12,407 bases of DNA from CAYVCG01 sp964449985 (GCA_964449985.1 CAYVCG010000061.1:1-12407); one strand, 5' to 3'. Counted from the stretch's first letter, positions 1 through 8,547 are shown. The notes: a model not told the origin generated them from the letters alone. Numbers and translations: made by a program.

Positions 1-197
1 CAAGAAGGGTTACAGGAATCAATATTAAGGCAGAAATTTCAGAAAGAAGAGCGGGAGACCCCTCCACCCTTGTGGCATCAAGCGAACACATTATAAAAGA
101 GCTTGGTTGGAGCCCAAAATACAACGACCTCGATAAGATAATAGAAACCGCATGGATATGGCACAAAAACCATCCAAATGGATTTAGCCAAAGCTAA
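1..197 (+). CDS. galE: UDP-glucose 4-epimerase, C-terminal fragment (5' end outside window)
   Basis: The last 64 codons of a gene entering from the left edge; the reading frame starts at base 3 and stops with TAA at 195-197. GalE interconverts UDP-glucose and UDP-galactose in the cytoplasm, supplying galactose for polysaccharides and the Leloir pathway. The visible residues match the GalE C-terminus: an RRAGDPSTLVAS segment, whose Arg belongs to the UDP-sugar binding site in this family, then KELGWSPKY, and a final AWIWHKNHPNGF, the typical W-x-W-x-x-x-HP-x-G ending. The NAD-binding half is not visible, so a related epimerase (for example UDP-GlcNAc 4-epimerase) is not fully excluded. The next gene starts 336 bases downstream behind its own promoter, so the two are probably separate units. 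Confidence 0.88.
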   Translation, partial: RRVTGINIKAEISERRAGDPSTLVASSEHIIKELGWSPKYNDLDKIIETAWIWHKNHPNGFSQS

Positions 198-209
198 ATG
201 GCTTATTTT
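186..209 (+). terminator. Weak candidate terminator of galE
   Basis: A five-base-pair hairpin (AGCCA at 186-190, TGGCT at 199-203, eight-base loop) overlaps the galE stop codon and is followed by T-rich sequence (TATTTT and further T runs up to about 225). The stem is short, so this is only a candidate. Confidence 0.3.
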
Positions 210-232
210 AACTATTTTCTCTTTTAAAGCAC

Positions 233-262
233 TTGACCGAATTTGCATCTTTATTGTATAAT
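233..262 (+). promoter_or_regulatory. Vegetative (sigma-A type) promoter for the rhamnosidase gene
   Basis: TTGACC at 233-238 and a perfect TATAAT at 257-262 are separated by 18 bases. They sit between galE and the next gene in the right orientation. Expected transcript start is near 269. The weaker alternative at 368-398 has a perfect TATAAT (393-398) but only a poor -35 (ATGACA at 368-373, 19-base spacer). Confidence 0.55.
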
Positions 263-468
263 TTAATTAGATATAATTTATTATAGATAATTTATTTAGC
301 TTTATTTAACACATTCAATGCAAAAACGATTGATATTGTTTAGCAATTTTAAGAACAAACAGGCAAAATGACATATGCTCGAAACACCTTGGTATAATTA
401 TAAATTTACTTCGGATGTTTACAAGAACATTGTGATTTTGCCTTTTATTTTTTAACCCAAGCTCTAAT

Positions 469-479
469 AAAGGAGGGAG
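469..479 (+). promoter_or_regulatory. Shine-Dalgarno-like sequence without a start codon
   Basis: AAAGGAGGGAG is a near-perfect anti-16S match, stronger than the site actually used at 521-525. No ATG, GTG or TTG with a sensible reading frame lies at the proper distance behind it. Orphan sites of this kind in 5' leaders can bind ribosomes and protect mRNA (STAB-SD of cry3A in Bacillus thuringiensis). That role is inference here. Confidence 0.4.
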
Positions 480-533
480 ACATAAAATACAAGCCTTATA
501 AACCCATAAATTATTTTAAAAGGAGAAGTGACC

Positions 534-3500
534 ATGTTAAAGAGAACAATTAAAACAGTCGTTTCGATTGCCCTTGTTGTATCAATGCTGTTTTCAGCGG
601 CTACTGTTTCTGGTTTTGCTGCGCCTGAAAAGCTCCCGAATAACGCAGAGGCGATCGTTCCAAGAGGCTCTGATGCATTTGAAAAAAGCTCCTATGAATT
701 CAACGCAAAATGGATTTGGAGCGAAACAGACAATGGCGCCAGAAATCGCTGGATGGCGTTTCGTAAAGACATTTCTTTAGACAAAGTGCCGGAAAAGGTT
801 ACGGCAAAAATCGCCGCAGATTCCAAGTATTGGCTTTATATCAACGGAGAGCTTGCGGTGTTTGACGGTCAGTTAAAACGTGGTGCTGCATTATTAAAAA
901 AGGATATTTACCCTACAGGGAGCACTGCACAGCCCAATCTTTCTCAAATGATCCAAGAGGTTGCTACATATTTTGATGAGGTTGATATAACGCCATATCT
1001 AAAAGAAGGCGAAAACACAATAGTTGCCTTAGTATGGTATTTCGGCAACGAAGGCCATTCCCATGTTGGCAGCGGTAAAGGAGCTTTTCTTTTCGAATCC
1101 AAAATGAATGACAATTTGATTATATCCGATTCTTCATGGAAAGTAAGCCGTCATATGGGTTATCAACCTTCAGCCCAAATATCCGGTTATGCTCAGGAAT
1201 ATCAAATAGTGTATGATGCCCGTAATGGCTTTAACGACTTTTATAAGCCAGAATTTGATGTTTCCAGCTGGGCAAATGCAAAAGAGATTGGAAACGCAGG
1301 AGACAAACCATGGAACGAACTTTGGCCGAGAACTATTCCGGAATGGAAATTATCCGATCTTTATACGTTTAAAACAAATGATCCCCTAGTTTCAAAATCC
1401 GGGACTACTTATACCCTAAGCCTGCCAACTAATATACAATTCACGCCTTATATAAAAGTTAAAGCACAAGCTGGCAAGCAAATAGTTATAAGCTGCCCCA
1501 ACAGCGGAAATACATCCGTTACATATACCACAATGGGCGGGCAAAATGGTGAAGCAATCGAGCAGGAATACGAATCACCGTCTTGGATGAACTGGTGGTT
1601 TATTAGATTTAATATTCCGAACGATGTGGAGATTATCGATATCGGTTATCGTGAGAGCGGATACAAAACAGATTTTTTGGGTTACTTTAATAGCGATGAT
1701 AACTTCTTCAACACATTATGGAGAAAAGCCAGAGATACCGTTTATGTAAATATCCGCGACACGTTTATGGACTGCCCGGACCGTGAGCGTACTGCATGGC
1801 TAGGCGATGCTGTTAATGAGATGGAAATAGCTTACTACTCTATGTCGCCTACTGTTTTTGATGCAGTCAGAAAAGACATCTCCGTTCGTATCAACTGGCA
1901 AAACGCCGAAGGCTCTATCCCTACAACAGCTCCCGCAACATTCAGGCATAACGAATATGCAGAATTAACTGCACAATCATTAGCTGGCGTTATGTCTTGG
2001 TTTAAATATTATTTGAATTCCGGAGACAAGACAACGCTGGAGATAGCATATCCTTCATTGCAAAAATATATGGATATGTTTAAGCTTGAGGAGCAGAACT
2101 ATACAGTTCCTCATATGAGAGGTGCTGGCGTTAATACTGTTCACCAATGGTGGATAGACTGGGGCGGCAATATAGACAAGGACCTTTGCGAAAACATCTG
2201 GTCATATATTGGCGTGCTTACGCTTGTTGACTTTGCTCGGGAACTTGGTGATACAGCAAACCTCGCGAGATATGAAAAACTGCGTGACCAAATGAAGGCT
2301 AAATTTGATCTTACGTTCTGGAACGGCAAAGAATACCGTTCTACAACATATACCGGCCCTGCTGATGACAGGGGCCAGGCATTAGCTGTTTATGCAGGCC
2401 TTGTATCGCCTGATAAATATCCGATAATAAAGGATATCTTGCTTAAAAACAAATTTGCAAGCCCATATATGGTTAAATATTCTATAGAGGCTCTTTATCT
2501 TATGGGTTATCCCGATGCTGCCGAACAGCGCATGAAAGAAAGCTATGCAAATGACGTTCCTCTTTCTGATCCAACGTTCTCAGAAGGTTGGGGCGGCGGC
2601 GGAACAAAGAATCACGGATGGTCTGGCGGCGGTCTTATAACGCTGTCCGGTTATGCAGCAGGTGTTCGTCCGCTGGAACCCGCTTATACTAAATTCATTG
2701 TCGCTCCGCAAATGGCTTCAATAAAGAGTATTGATGCTGGCGTCCCGACAATCAACGGCGTTATAAACGTTAAAGCCCGTAACGCAGCTAATAAGTTTGA
2801 CCTTACCGTAAATGTTCCTGATGGCAGCGTTGGTCTTATTGGTATTCCTCGCCTTAAAACTGACACGGCCGTTAAATGCGGTGACATAATCGTTTGGGAT
2901 AACGGCGTTGTTAAATCATCAGTTCCTGGTTTGGAATATTCTCACACTGATTTTAGCCATATTTACTTCAATGCCCAACCGGCAGACTGGACTTTCTCTG
3001 CTGTTCCTTCAGAAAAAGTTGTTGCCGAAAAGTATTTTTTAAACATTCCGATGATTGCTAACGGTTCAGTTTTAATAAACGGCAATCATGTTGAGCTTCC
3101 ATATACCTCCCAGTTTAATGCAGGAGAAGTTGTTACAATCAAGGCGATTCCAAATAGTGATTACATTTTTGAAAGCTTTTTCGGTTCCATCGGTTCGAGA
3201 GACAAAGAAATCACTTTAACTATGGACAGCGATAAGTCAATCAGCGCAAGCTTTGTTAAGGAGTACAAATTTGAAGGTTTTAAATTAACCGTAGAATCTA
3301 CAGACAATTATGCCGGTATACTGTCCGTTAACGGCAGCCGGATTTCCACACCATATGGAAACCTTGTTGAAAAAAATGAGGAATTAACTGTTAAAGCAAC
3401 TGCTAAGAGTTCAGACTATACATTCCTTTGCTGGAGAGATGCAACGGGTAAAATTATTTCTTACGAGCCTGAAATAACCATTATAATGGATGCCGATAAG

Positions 3501-5321
3501 ACGGTTAAGGCAGAGTTTTTCTCAAATCTAGGCCCTAACCTTGCTCGTGGCAAAAAGGCAACTGCGTCTACTTCTATTGAAACATCTATGTTCGGTGTTA
3601 ACAAAGTTACAGACGGCATTTATACAGTGAGAAATTCCAACGAAGGCTGGACAACAAACGAATTATTGACCACACAATGGATATATATTGACTTAGGCGA
3701 AGTTACAGAGTTTGAAACAGTCAAGATTTATCCGCGTTATGACGGAACAAATGATGGATACGGCATACCTATTACTATGCTTATTCAGGTTTCCAATAAC
3801 GCTACTGACTGGACAACGGTATTCACAGCAAGAAACCCTGAAAGACCGACCGTTGATCCGCTTGTTTATAAAGTCGGAACGCAGCAAGCAAGATATATAA
3901 GGCTTTACAGCGAGGATATACGCCCTATCCCAACAGACGGAAACAAAAAGAGAATTCAAATATCAGAAATTGAGATATATAACAGTGCTGTTATGGAATC
4001 TCCAAAAATTACTACCCAACCTGCCGACATACGATACAGAGTAAATGCGGACGTCAAGTTTTCCATAGCTTCAACTGGCAGCGCCCCATTAATGTATCAG
4101 TGGCAAGTATCATCTAATAACGGGGAGACGTGGCTAGATATTGAAGGCGCTTATAACAATGTGCTTAACCTGACTACATCCTTCTCAAATTCCGGCAACA
4201 AATACAGATGCGTTGTCAGCAATACTGTAGGCACGATTACATCAAAAGAAGTAGTTCTTAACGTTCTTGGTTATAACTATGCGCTTAAACAGCCGGCAGA
4301 ATGCTCCAGCAACCAAATCGTGGGCACAAGATTTATGCTGGCTAATCTAAACGACGGCAAAACAGATCTTACACTGGATGTATACGAAGGTTGGACATCT
4401 GCCCCAAATAATGGTAAGTCAAGCGAATGGGTTTCTGTCGATATAGGCACTCCAAAGGTTATCAACAAGCTCGTTATTTATCCTCGTATTAACGGTAGAG
4501 ACGATGGCTACGGAATCCCGGAGGACTTTAATGTTCAAGTATCCTTAGACGGAAATACGTGGACTACAGTTTACTCTAAAACCGGCTTTGAAAGACCGCT
4601 CGTAAAGGTTATGGATATAGACTTTGAGCCAGTACTAGCCAAATACGTCAAGTTTGAGGGAACGAAGCTCAGAGCAAATCCATACGATGCAAACCAAATT
4701 CGTATGCAGATTCTTGAGTTTGAGGTTTATAACTATCCTCCAACAGGCCCGGTTATAGAATCCCAGCCTACAGATGCCACCGTTGATGTAAACACCAACG
4801 CAACATTTGCTGTTTCTGCAATAGGCGGAGACAATCTCAGCTATCAATGGGAAGTTTCTAATGACGGAGAAAGCTTTGATGCTATCGCAGGTGCAACTTC
4901 AAACAGCCTTACCGTACCGGCAAGTTTTGAGTCCAATGGATTTGAATACAGATGCGCTTTAACAGACGAGTTCGGAACCATTTATACAAATATCGTTAAG
5001 CTTAATGTACTTGCTGTAAATCCTGTTTATTCATTAAGTGTCGATAAGAACGCTCTTGATTCTGACGATGTTGTAACTGCTAAGGCTGGTATCACCAACT
5101 ATTCTGGCAAGGATGTTTCTGTAAGGCTTGTTATTGCTCTATATGACAATGACGGAAAGCTAGAGAATATTGCAATGAAAAATAAAACGTTTGGCATTGG
5201 GCAATCCGAGCTAGATATAAGCCTAACCCTTCCGTCTGATGTGAACGGTAAGACATTGTGTGCATTCCTTTGGGATGGAAATACGTTTGTCCCTCTAACC
5301 AAAGTCATCACAATTAAATAA
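534..5321 (+). CDS. Secreted multidomain alpha-L-rhamnosidase-like glycoside hydrolase (GH78)
   Basis: A 1595-residue exported enzyme, predicted to remove terminal alpha-L-rhamnose from plant or bacterial glycans. Start chosen at ATG 534, eight bases after AGGAG (521-525); the in-frame GTG at 528 is only two bases from that site. Order: signal peptide 1-30 (KR, hydrophobic core, GFAA); rhamnosidase N-terminal beta-sandwich region from AKWIW (58-62); (alpha/alpha)6 catalytic barrel about 380-720 with DCPDRERTAW (413-422), where E418 is the likely general acid, and FSEGW, where E684 is the likely general base; beta-sandwich to about 825; two InlB-B-like bacterial repeats (834-908, about 915-996); F5/8C domain 999-1150; Ig-like 1151-1246; F5/8C 1247-1400; Ig-like 1401-1494; small C-terminal beta domain 1495-1595 of a kind common at the ends of clostridial exoenzymes. 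No sortase motif, S-layer or dockerin module is seen. Family is fairly sure, exact substrate is not. Confidence 0.8.
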   Translation: MLKRTIKTVVSIALVVSMLFSAATVSGFAAPEKLPNNAEAIVPRGSDAFEKSSYEFNAKWIWSETDNGARNRWMAFRKDISLDKVPEKVTAKIAADSKYWLYINGELAVFDGQLKRGAALLKKDIYPTGSTAQPNLSQMIQEVATYFDEVDITPYLKEGENTIVALVWYFGNEGHSHVGSGKGAFLFESKMNDNLIISDSSWKVSRHMGYQPSAQISGYAQEYQIVYDARNGFNDFYKPEFDVSSWANAKEIGNAGDKPWNELWPRTIPEWKLSDLYTFKTNDPLVSKSGTTYTLSLPTNIQFTPYIKVKAQAGKQIVISCPNSGNTSVTYTTMGGQNGEAIEQEYESPSWMNWWFIRFNIPNDVEIIDIGYRESGYKTDFLGYFNSDDNFFNTLWRKARDTVYVNIRDTFMDCPDRERTAWLGDAVNEMEIAYYSMSPTVFDAVRKDISVRINWQNAEGSIPTTAPATFRHNEYAELTAQSLAGVMSWFKYYLNSGDKTTLEIAYPSLQKYMDMFKLEEQNYTVPHMRGAGVNTVHQWWIDWGGNIDKDLCENIWSYIGVLTLVDFARELGDTANLARYEKLRDQMKAKFDLTFWNGKEYRSTTYTGPADDRGQALAVYAGLVSPDKYPIIKDILLKNKFASPYMVKYSIEALYLMGYPDAAEQRMKESYANDVPLSDPTFSEGWGGGGTKNHGWSGGGLITLSGYAAGVRPLEPAYTKFIVAPQMASIKSIDAGVPTINGVINVKARNAANKFDLTVNVPDGSVGLIGIPRLKTDTAVKCGDIIVWDNGVVKSSVPGLEYSHTDFSHIYFNAQPADWTFSAVPSEKVVAEKYFLNIPMIANGSVLINGNHVELPYTSQFNAGEVVTIKAIPNSDYIFESFFGSIGSRDKEITLTMDSDKSISASFVKEYKFEGFKLTVESTDNYAGILSVNGSRISTPYGNLVEKNEELTVKATAKSSDYTFLCWRDATGKIISYEPEITIIMDADKTVKAEFFSNLGPNLARGKKATASTSIETSMFGVNKVTDGIYTVRNSNEGWTTNELLTTQWIYIDLGEVTEFETVKIYPRYDGTNDGYGIPITMLIQVSNNATDWTTVFTARNPERPTVDPLVYKVGTQQARYIRLYSEDIRPIPTDGNKKRIQISEIEIYNSAVMESPKITTQPADIRYRVNADVKFSIASTGSAPLMYQWQVSSNNGETWLDIEGAYNNVLNLTTSFSNSGNKYRCVVSNTVGTITSKEVVLNVLGYNYALKQPAECSSNQIVGTRFMLANLNDGKTDLTLDVYEGWTSAPNNGKSSEWVSVDIGTPKVINKLVIYPRINGRDDGYGIPEDFNVQVSLDGNTWTTVYSKTGFERPLVKVMDIDFEPVLAKYVKFEGTKLRANPYDANQIRMQILEFEVYNYPPTGPVIESQPTDATVDVNTNATFAVSAIGGDNLSYQWEVSNDGESFDAIAGATSNSLTVPASFESNGFEYRCALTDEFGTIYTNIVKLNVLAVNPVYSLSVDKNALDSDDVVTAKAGITNYSGKDVSVRLVIALYDNDGKLENIAMKNKTFGIGQSELDISLTLPSDVNGKTLCAFLWDGNTFVPLTKVITIK

Positions 5322-5333
5322 CGCAAAACAAAA

Positions 5334-5362
5334 AAGGGGCGGTCTAACCGCTCCTTAATTTT
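5334..5362. terminator. Bidirectional intrinsic terminator between convergent genes
   Basis: A ten-base-pair stem (5334-5343 with 5347-5356, one G-T wobble) closed by a three-base loop. On the plus strand it is followed by TTAATTTTG, ending the rhamnosidase transcript. On the minus strand it is followed by TTTTTTGTTTT, a stronger U-tract, ending the membrane protein transcript. A second AT-only hairpin (5368-5376 with 5382-5390) lies just to the right and overlaps the stop codon of the minus-strand gene. Confidence 0.8.
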
Positions 5363-5388
5363 GTAAAAAAAATCAAATCTGTTGATTT

Positions 5389-6150
5389 TTAATTATTTTT
5401 ATAATTGTGATGCGCATTAATATAAAACAAACAAATAGATATGATAGAAAATGCGGCAAGTGTTTCATAAATTATATTAGTAATTATATTAGCAATTGCG
5501 GAAGCTCCAAAATCAAACATACCCAAACCCATAAGTATAAAAGTCCGAACTAAAAAGCATAAAATCAATAAGCCAACTGCTTTAAAGAAGCGCCCCCTAA
5601 TAAGCGTCTTGCTGACCAAAAGCGCTGATATTCCATATTTATTCGATACTGCCGCGACGCATTCGCAAAACATGTAAACGATATAAAAATATATGCCGGG
5701 AACGATAAGAAAAGAAAGCCCAAGGAAATACAAAACATTATATATAATTGATGTGTAAACGAGCCTGCCCCATTTTTGCATGGAACACTCCATAATCCCG
5801 TTTAGAGTAACTGGCTTTCCTTCTATTGATTGGACGGTTATGTATGACAAAGCGCCGACCGCAAGAGGAGAAAAAATAACGCCGATTAAAGTTGATAAAA
5901 GAAAGTATTTCATTAAATCAAAATATGCGGCGCTGTTTATAGCAAAGCTTTGCTCAAAAGAAGAATTCATCAGTTGTTCCAATGCTGTCGTATAAAGCTG
6001 AGGCGATACTAACGAAGAGAATAAGCTTATAGGCAAAAAAGCAAAAAAACATATGAGAATAATATATTTAAGCTTGCCAAAAAGTATTCGGAACGAATAT
6101 GAAACAATTTCTGTTGCAGTAAGCTCTCGGGTCTTTATATCATTATTCAT
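5389..6150 (-). CDS. Polytopic membrane protein of unknown function (GPDPase-membrane/DUF975-like)
   Basis: A 253-residue integral membrane protein. The frame is open further upstream, but ATG at 6150 is preferred because GGAG (6159-6162) lies eight bases before it. Hydrophobic segments lie at about 28-49, 80-107, 131-165 (probably two helices), 190-213 and 219-245, giving around six helices, with a short charged N-terminus. The ELTATEIVSYSF start and the VPGIYFYIVYMF segment followed by a serine-containing amphipathic stretch (173-190) resemble the glycerophosphodiesterase membrane-domain and DUF975/YciC-like families. Those are membrane proteins mostly without known activity. No phosphodiesterase catalytic domain is attached. 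It stands behind a terminator (6290-6325) and its own weak promoter, so it is probably not cotranscribed with the ABC operon. Family placement is tentative. Confidence 0.7.
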   Translation of the reverse strand: MNNDIKTRELTATEIVSYSFRILFGKLKYIILICFFAFLPISLFSSLVSPQLYTTALEQLMNSSFEQSFAINSAAYFDLMKYFLLSTLIGVIFSPLAVGALSYITVQSIEGKPVTLNGIMECSMQKWGRLVYTSIIYNVLYFLGLSFLIVPGIYFYIVYMFCECVAAVSNKYGISALLVSKTLIRGRFFKAVGLLILCFLVRTFILMGLGMFDFGASAIANIITNIIYETLAAFSIISICLFYINAHHNYKNN

Positions 6151-6204
6151 GCAAACATCTCCAAAAATCATGCTGATTTTATTTTGAACAAAAACATATT
6201 TTTT

Positions 6205-6233
6205 ATTATACAATAGAAGGTGTTAAAAGAAAA
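6205..6233 (-). promoter_or_regulatory. Candidate promoter of the membrane protein gene
   Basis: On the minus strand a perfect TATAAT (plus positions 6205-6210), directly preceded by TG, lies 54 bases upstream of the chosen start and downstream of the operon terminator. The -35 region (around 6228-6233, TTTTCT) is poor. Confidence 0.35.
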
Positions 6234-6289
6234 GGATAAATTTGTAAGAGCAATTTTCGTAATATCATGTTTTAAAATGTATATTAGCA

Positions 6290-6325
6290 ATAAAAAAGGA
6301 ATGGCTCATATATCAACCATTCCTT
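6290..6325 (-). terminator. Intrinsic terminator of the amino acid ABC transporter operon
   Basis: A nine-base-pair stem (6296-6304 with 6317-6325, perfect) with a 12-base loop. In the minus direction a T-run (TTTTTTATT, partly inside the stem) follows. It lies about 30 bases beyond the stop codon of the ATPase gene. Confidence 0.7.
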
Positions 6326-6354
6326 AAATAATTTATTAATCAACTAATTATTTA

Positions 6355-7101
6355 TTACGAATACACCTTTTGTAGAAACATTTTTGTGCGGTCATTCTGC
6401 GGGTTGTCTAAAACCATTTGGGGCGATCCTTGTTCAATAACGATGCCCCTGTCCATAAACATAATAGTATCTGCCGCTTCTCGTGCAAAGCCTATTTCGT
6501 GGGTAACTATAAGCATAGTCATTTTTTCCCGCGCAAGAGATTTTATAACCTCCAAAACTTCCTGTGTAAGCTCAGGGTCTAGTGCGGATGTTGGCTCATC
6601 AAAAAGCATTATATCAGGATCAAGCATTAATGCCCGGGCTATAGCAACCCTCTGCTTTTGCCCGCCGGATAGATTAAATGGTTTTTCGTCTATCTTATCC
6701 TCAAGCCCAACTTTAGCAAGCGTTTTATGGCAACGCTCATTAAGCTCATCCAAGCTTGCTTTTTTTAATGCTTTTGGGGCACATAAAAGGTTCTGGCGGA
6801 CGGTCATATGCGGAAAAAGATTGAAATGCTGAAAAACCATTCCCATTTTTGAGCAGATGCTTGCAGCCTTATGTTCTTTTGGATATTTGCCGTTTTCGCA
6901 AAGATACTCGCCTTCAATTTTTATGTCACCGGCTTGAGCCTGCTCAAGGTTTATAATGCAGCGAAGCATTGTGCTTTTTCCGGAGCCTGATGGCCCGATA
7001 GCGGCCGTAACTTGCCCTTTGTTAATGTCAAAGGTAACGCCATCTAGCACGCAAAGCTGCCCAAAACTTTTTTTTAAGTGTTTAACTTCAATCATTTTCA
7101 T
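6355..7101 (-). CDS. Polar amino acid ABC transporter, ATP-binding protein
   Basis: A 248-residue cytoplasmic ATPase of the GlnQ/HisP type that drives amino acid import. Every ABC landmark is present and intact: Walker A GPSGSGKST at 36-44, Q-loop Q91 in VFQHFNLFPHMTV, signature LSGGQKQR at 144-151, Walker B IMLFDEP at 164-170 with catalytic E169, D-loop SALD at 172-175, and switch H201. The length is normal for the subfamily. Start at ATG 7101 has the weak ribosome site AGGGCGG six to seven bases before it; a second in-frame ATG lies two codons in. It is the last gene of a three-gene operon, 18 bases after the permease stop, and is followed by a terminator. The subfamily is clear; which amino acid is carried cannot be told from this protein. 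Confidence 0.95.
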   Translation of the reverse strand: MKMIEVKHLKKSFGQLCVLDGVTFDINKGQVTAAIGPSGSGKSTMLRCIINLEQAQAGDIKIEGEYLCENGKYPKEHKAASICSKMGMVFQHFNLFPHMTVRQNLLCAPKALKKASLDELNERCHKTLAKVGLEDKIDEKPFNLSGGQKQRVAIARALMLDPDIMLFDEPTSALDPELTQEVLEVIKSLAREKMTMLIVTHEIGFAREAADTIMFMDRGIVIEQGSPQMVLDNPQNDRTKMFLQKVYS

Positions 7102-7119
7102 ATGTATCCGCCCTAAAAA

Positions 7120-7773
7120 TTATTGTTCAAACCTGTATTTGTTTTCCATTCGTTTGAAAAGCAGCGTCAAAAGCCACGACATGACAAGATAGAAAACAGC
7201 TGCCATAGCATAATAAGCAACATTCATAGTGCTATTAACCATGGTTTTTGTCGTTCCCAAAAGTTCAGTAACCCCAATAGCCGTCACCAGAGCAGTATCC
7301 TTAACGAGTATAATCGCCTCATTGCTAACAGCGGGCAAAGAAATACGAATCATCTGCGGCAGGACTATCTTAATAAAAGTTTGCAATCTATTCATTCCCA
7401 AAACCTTTGCCGCTTCATATTGACCCTTATCAACAGCAAGCAAGCCACCACGGAATATTTCTGCAAAGTATGCCGCATAGTTCAAAATGAAGGCTATTGC
7501 TGCGGACTCAAACCTTCCGACAGTTAAATACTTTCCGATAACAGGCACATATGGCAAACCGAAAAAAATAAAGAACAATTGCAATAGCAGGGGGGTTCCC
7601 CTCAAAACGAGGATATAGAACCCCGATATCGCTTTAATAATAACATTTTTACAAGAATTTAACAGCGTAAGGCATAGGCCAAGAGGCAAAGAGATTACAA
7701 GAGTAATTAAAAAAAGCTGCATTGTAACTATTGTGCCATTAACCATTTGAGAAAGAGCATTTTCTAAAGACAT
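7120..7773 (-). CDS. Polar amino acid ABC transporter, permease
   Basis: A 217-residue inner membrane channel subunit of the GlnP/HisM family, expected to work as a homodimer because only one permease gene is present. Hydrophobic segments lie at about 14-38, 50-75, 88-106, 145-165 (less hydrophobic) and 188-208. The cytoplasmic EAA loop that docks on the ATPase is plain: RGGLLAVDKGQYEAAKVLG, with E120-A-A and G126 in the conserved spacing. The ATG at 7773 follows the binding protein stop by 12 bases, and its AGGGAG ribosome site (7781-7786) overlaps the end of that stop codon, so translation is probably coupled. The length is normal for the family. Confidence 0.95.
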   Translation of the reverse strand: MSLENALSQMVNGTIVTMQLFLITLVISLPLGLCLTLLNSCKNVIIKAISGFYILVLRGTPLLLQLFFIFFGLPYVPVIGKYLTVGRFESAAIAFILNYAAYFAEIFRGGLLAVDKGQYEAAKVLGMNRLQTFIKIVLPQMIRISLPAVSNEAIILVKDTALVTAIGVTELLGTTKTMVNSTMNVAYYAMAAVFYLVMSWLLTLLFKRMENKYRFEQ

Positions 7774-7785
7774 TTATCTTCTCCC

Positions 7786-8547
7786 TTATTTTATAACGAT
7801 ATCCTCTCCGAACCATCTTTTTGATATTTCAGCTGATGTTCCGTCGCTATTCATATCGTCAAGAGCCTTTTGAAGTTTATTTAATAAATCTTTTTCATCC
7901 AGGCGCATTCCAACGCCATATTCCTCGTCTCCAAAGTTGTCTTCTAGGAGCATAAGGTTTGTTTGGTTCTTTGAAAGATAGTATTTTGCAACTACTTCGT
8001 CAACGACAACCGCATTTGTTCTTTGAATATCCAAATCCGTAAATGCCATCAAGTTGTCTTCATATGTAACGATACCACCTAAAGATGGAGTTGCTTCTTC
8101 GTAGGCAGTGACGGCATCCTCAGCGGAGGAATCCTTTTGCAAACCAACAATTTTTCCTGCCAAATCAGCTTTAGAAGCAATTCCAGAATCACTTCTGACC
8201 ATTATAACTTGTTTGTTTTTAAGATATGGTTTTGTGAACAGAATAGTTTCTCTGCGAGCATCTGTAATAGTCAAGCCGTTCCAAAGCAGATCAACTCTCT
8301 TAGAAGAAAGCTCCAACTCTTTTGAAGACCAGCTAATGGGTTGAAACTCCATTTCATAGCCCATTCTTTTTCCAGCTTCTTTAGCCATGTCGATATCAAA
8401 TCCAACTAATTCGCCTTTTTCGTCTCTAAATCCCATAGGCGGAAAGTTTTCGTCCAAACCTACGACAAGTTTTCCGGGAGCAGAGTTGCACCCAACAACG
8501 CCAAACATAAACACAGTAGATAGTATTAAGCTAATAAATTTCTTCAT
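7786..8547 (-). CDS. Polar amino acid ABC transporter, substrate-binding lipoprotein
   Basis: A 253-residue family 3 solute-binding protein that captures an amino acid outside the membrane and delivers it to the permease. A lipoprotein signal peptide ends in VVGC, placing the lipidated cysteine at C20, followed by a short linker and the mature start KLVVGLDENFPPMGF. Family landmarks: GFDIDMAKE (49-57), GLTITDARRE (91-100), where R98 aligns with the Arg that binds the ligand carboxylate, FTKPY (104-108), and D183 in VVDEV, at the place of the Asp that holds the ligand amino group. These fit an alpha-amino acid ligand, with cystine, glutamine and arginine all possible. GGAGG at 8558-8562 is ten bases before the ATG. 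First gene of the operon, driven by the promoter at 8618-8646. Confidence 0.94.
   Translation of the reverse strand: MKKFISLILSTVFMFGVVGCNSAPGKLVVGLDENFPPMGFRDEKGELVGFDIDMAKEAGKRMGYEMEFQPISWSSKELELSSKRVDLLWNGLTITDARRETILFTKPYLKNKQVIMVRSDSGIASKADLAGKIVGLQKDSSAEDAVTAYEEATPSLGGIVTYEDNLMAFTDLDIQRTNAVVVDEVVAKYYLSKNQTNLMLLEDNFGDEEYGVGMRLDEKDLLNKLQKALDDMNSDGTSAEISKRWFGEDIVIK

Larger units (their letters stand above)
198..533 (+). other. AT-rich intergenic leader upstream of the rhamnosidase gene
   Basis: A 336-base stretch with no gene. It holds the promoter at 233-262, a second weaker TATAAT at 393-398, a perfect 10-base direct repeat (ATAATTTATT at 273-282 and 287-296), a ribosome-site-like sequence without a start codon at 469-479, and the true ribosome site at 521-525. 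A transcript from the first promoter would have an untranslated leader of roughly 265 bases. I did not recognise a riboswitch in it. Confidence 0.6.

Noticed and set aside
273..296. Perfect 10-base direct repeat as a regulator site
   Set aside because: It is made only of A and T in a very AT-rich leader, so chance is the simpler explanation.
321..334. Catabolite control (cre) site upstream of the rhamnosidase
   Set aside because: The centre AAANCGNTT fits but both outer parts of the consensus are wrong.
528..530. GTG as the start of the rhamnosidase
   Set aside because: It is only two bases after AGGAG; ATG at 534 has an eight-base spacing and gives a normal signal peptide.
6151..6213. N-terminal extension of the membrane protein by 21 residues
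   Set aside because: The extension has no ribosome site and overlaps the candidate -10 box; ATG at 6150 has a good GGAG at the right distance.
6386..6832. 148-codon open frame antisense to the ABC ATPase
   Set aside because: It is a mirror of the conserved ATPase frame, without a ribosome site or a plausible product.
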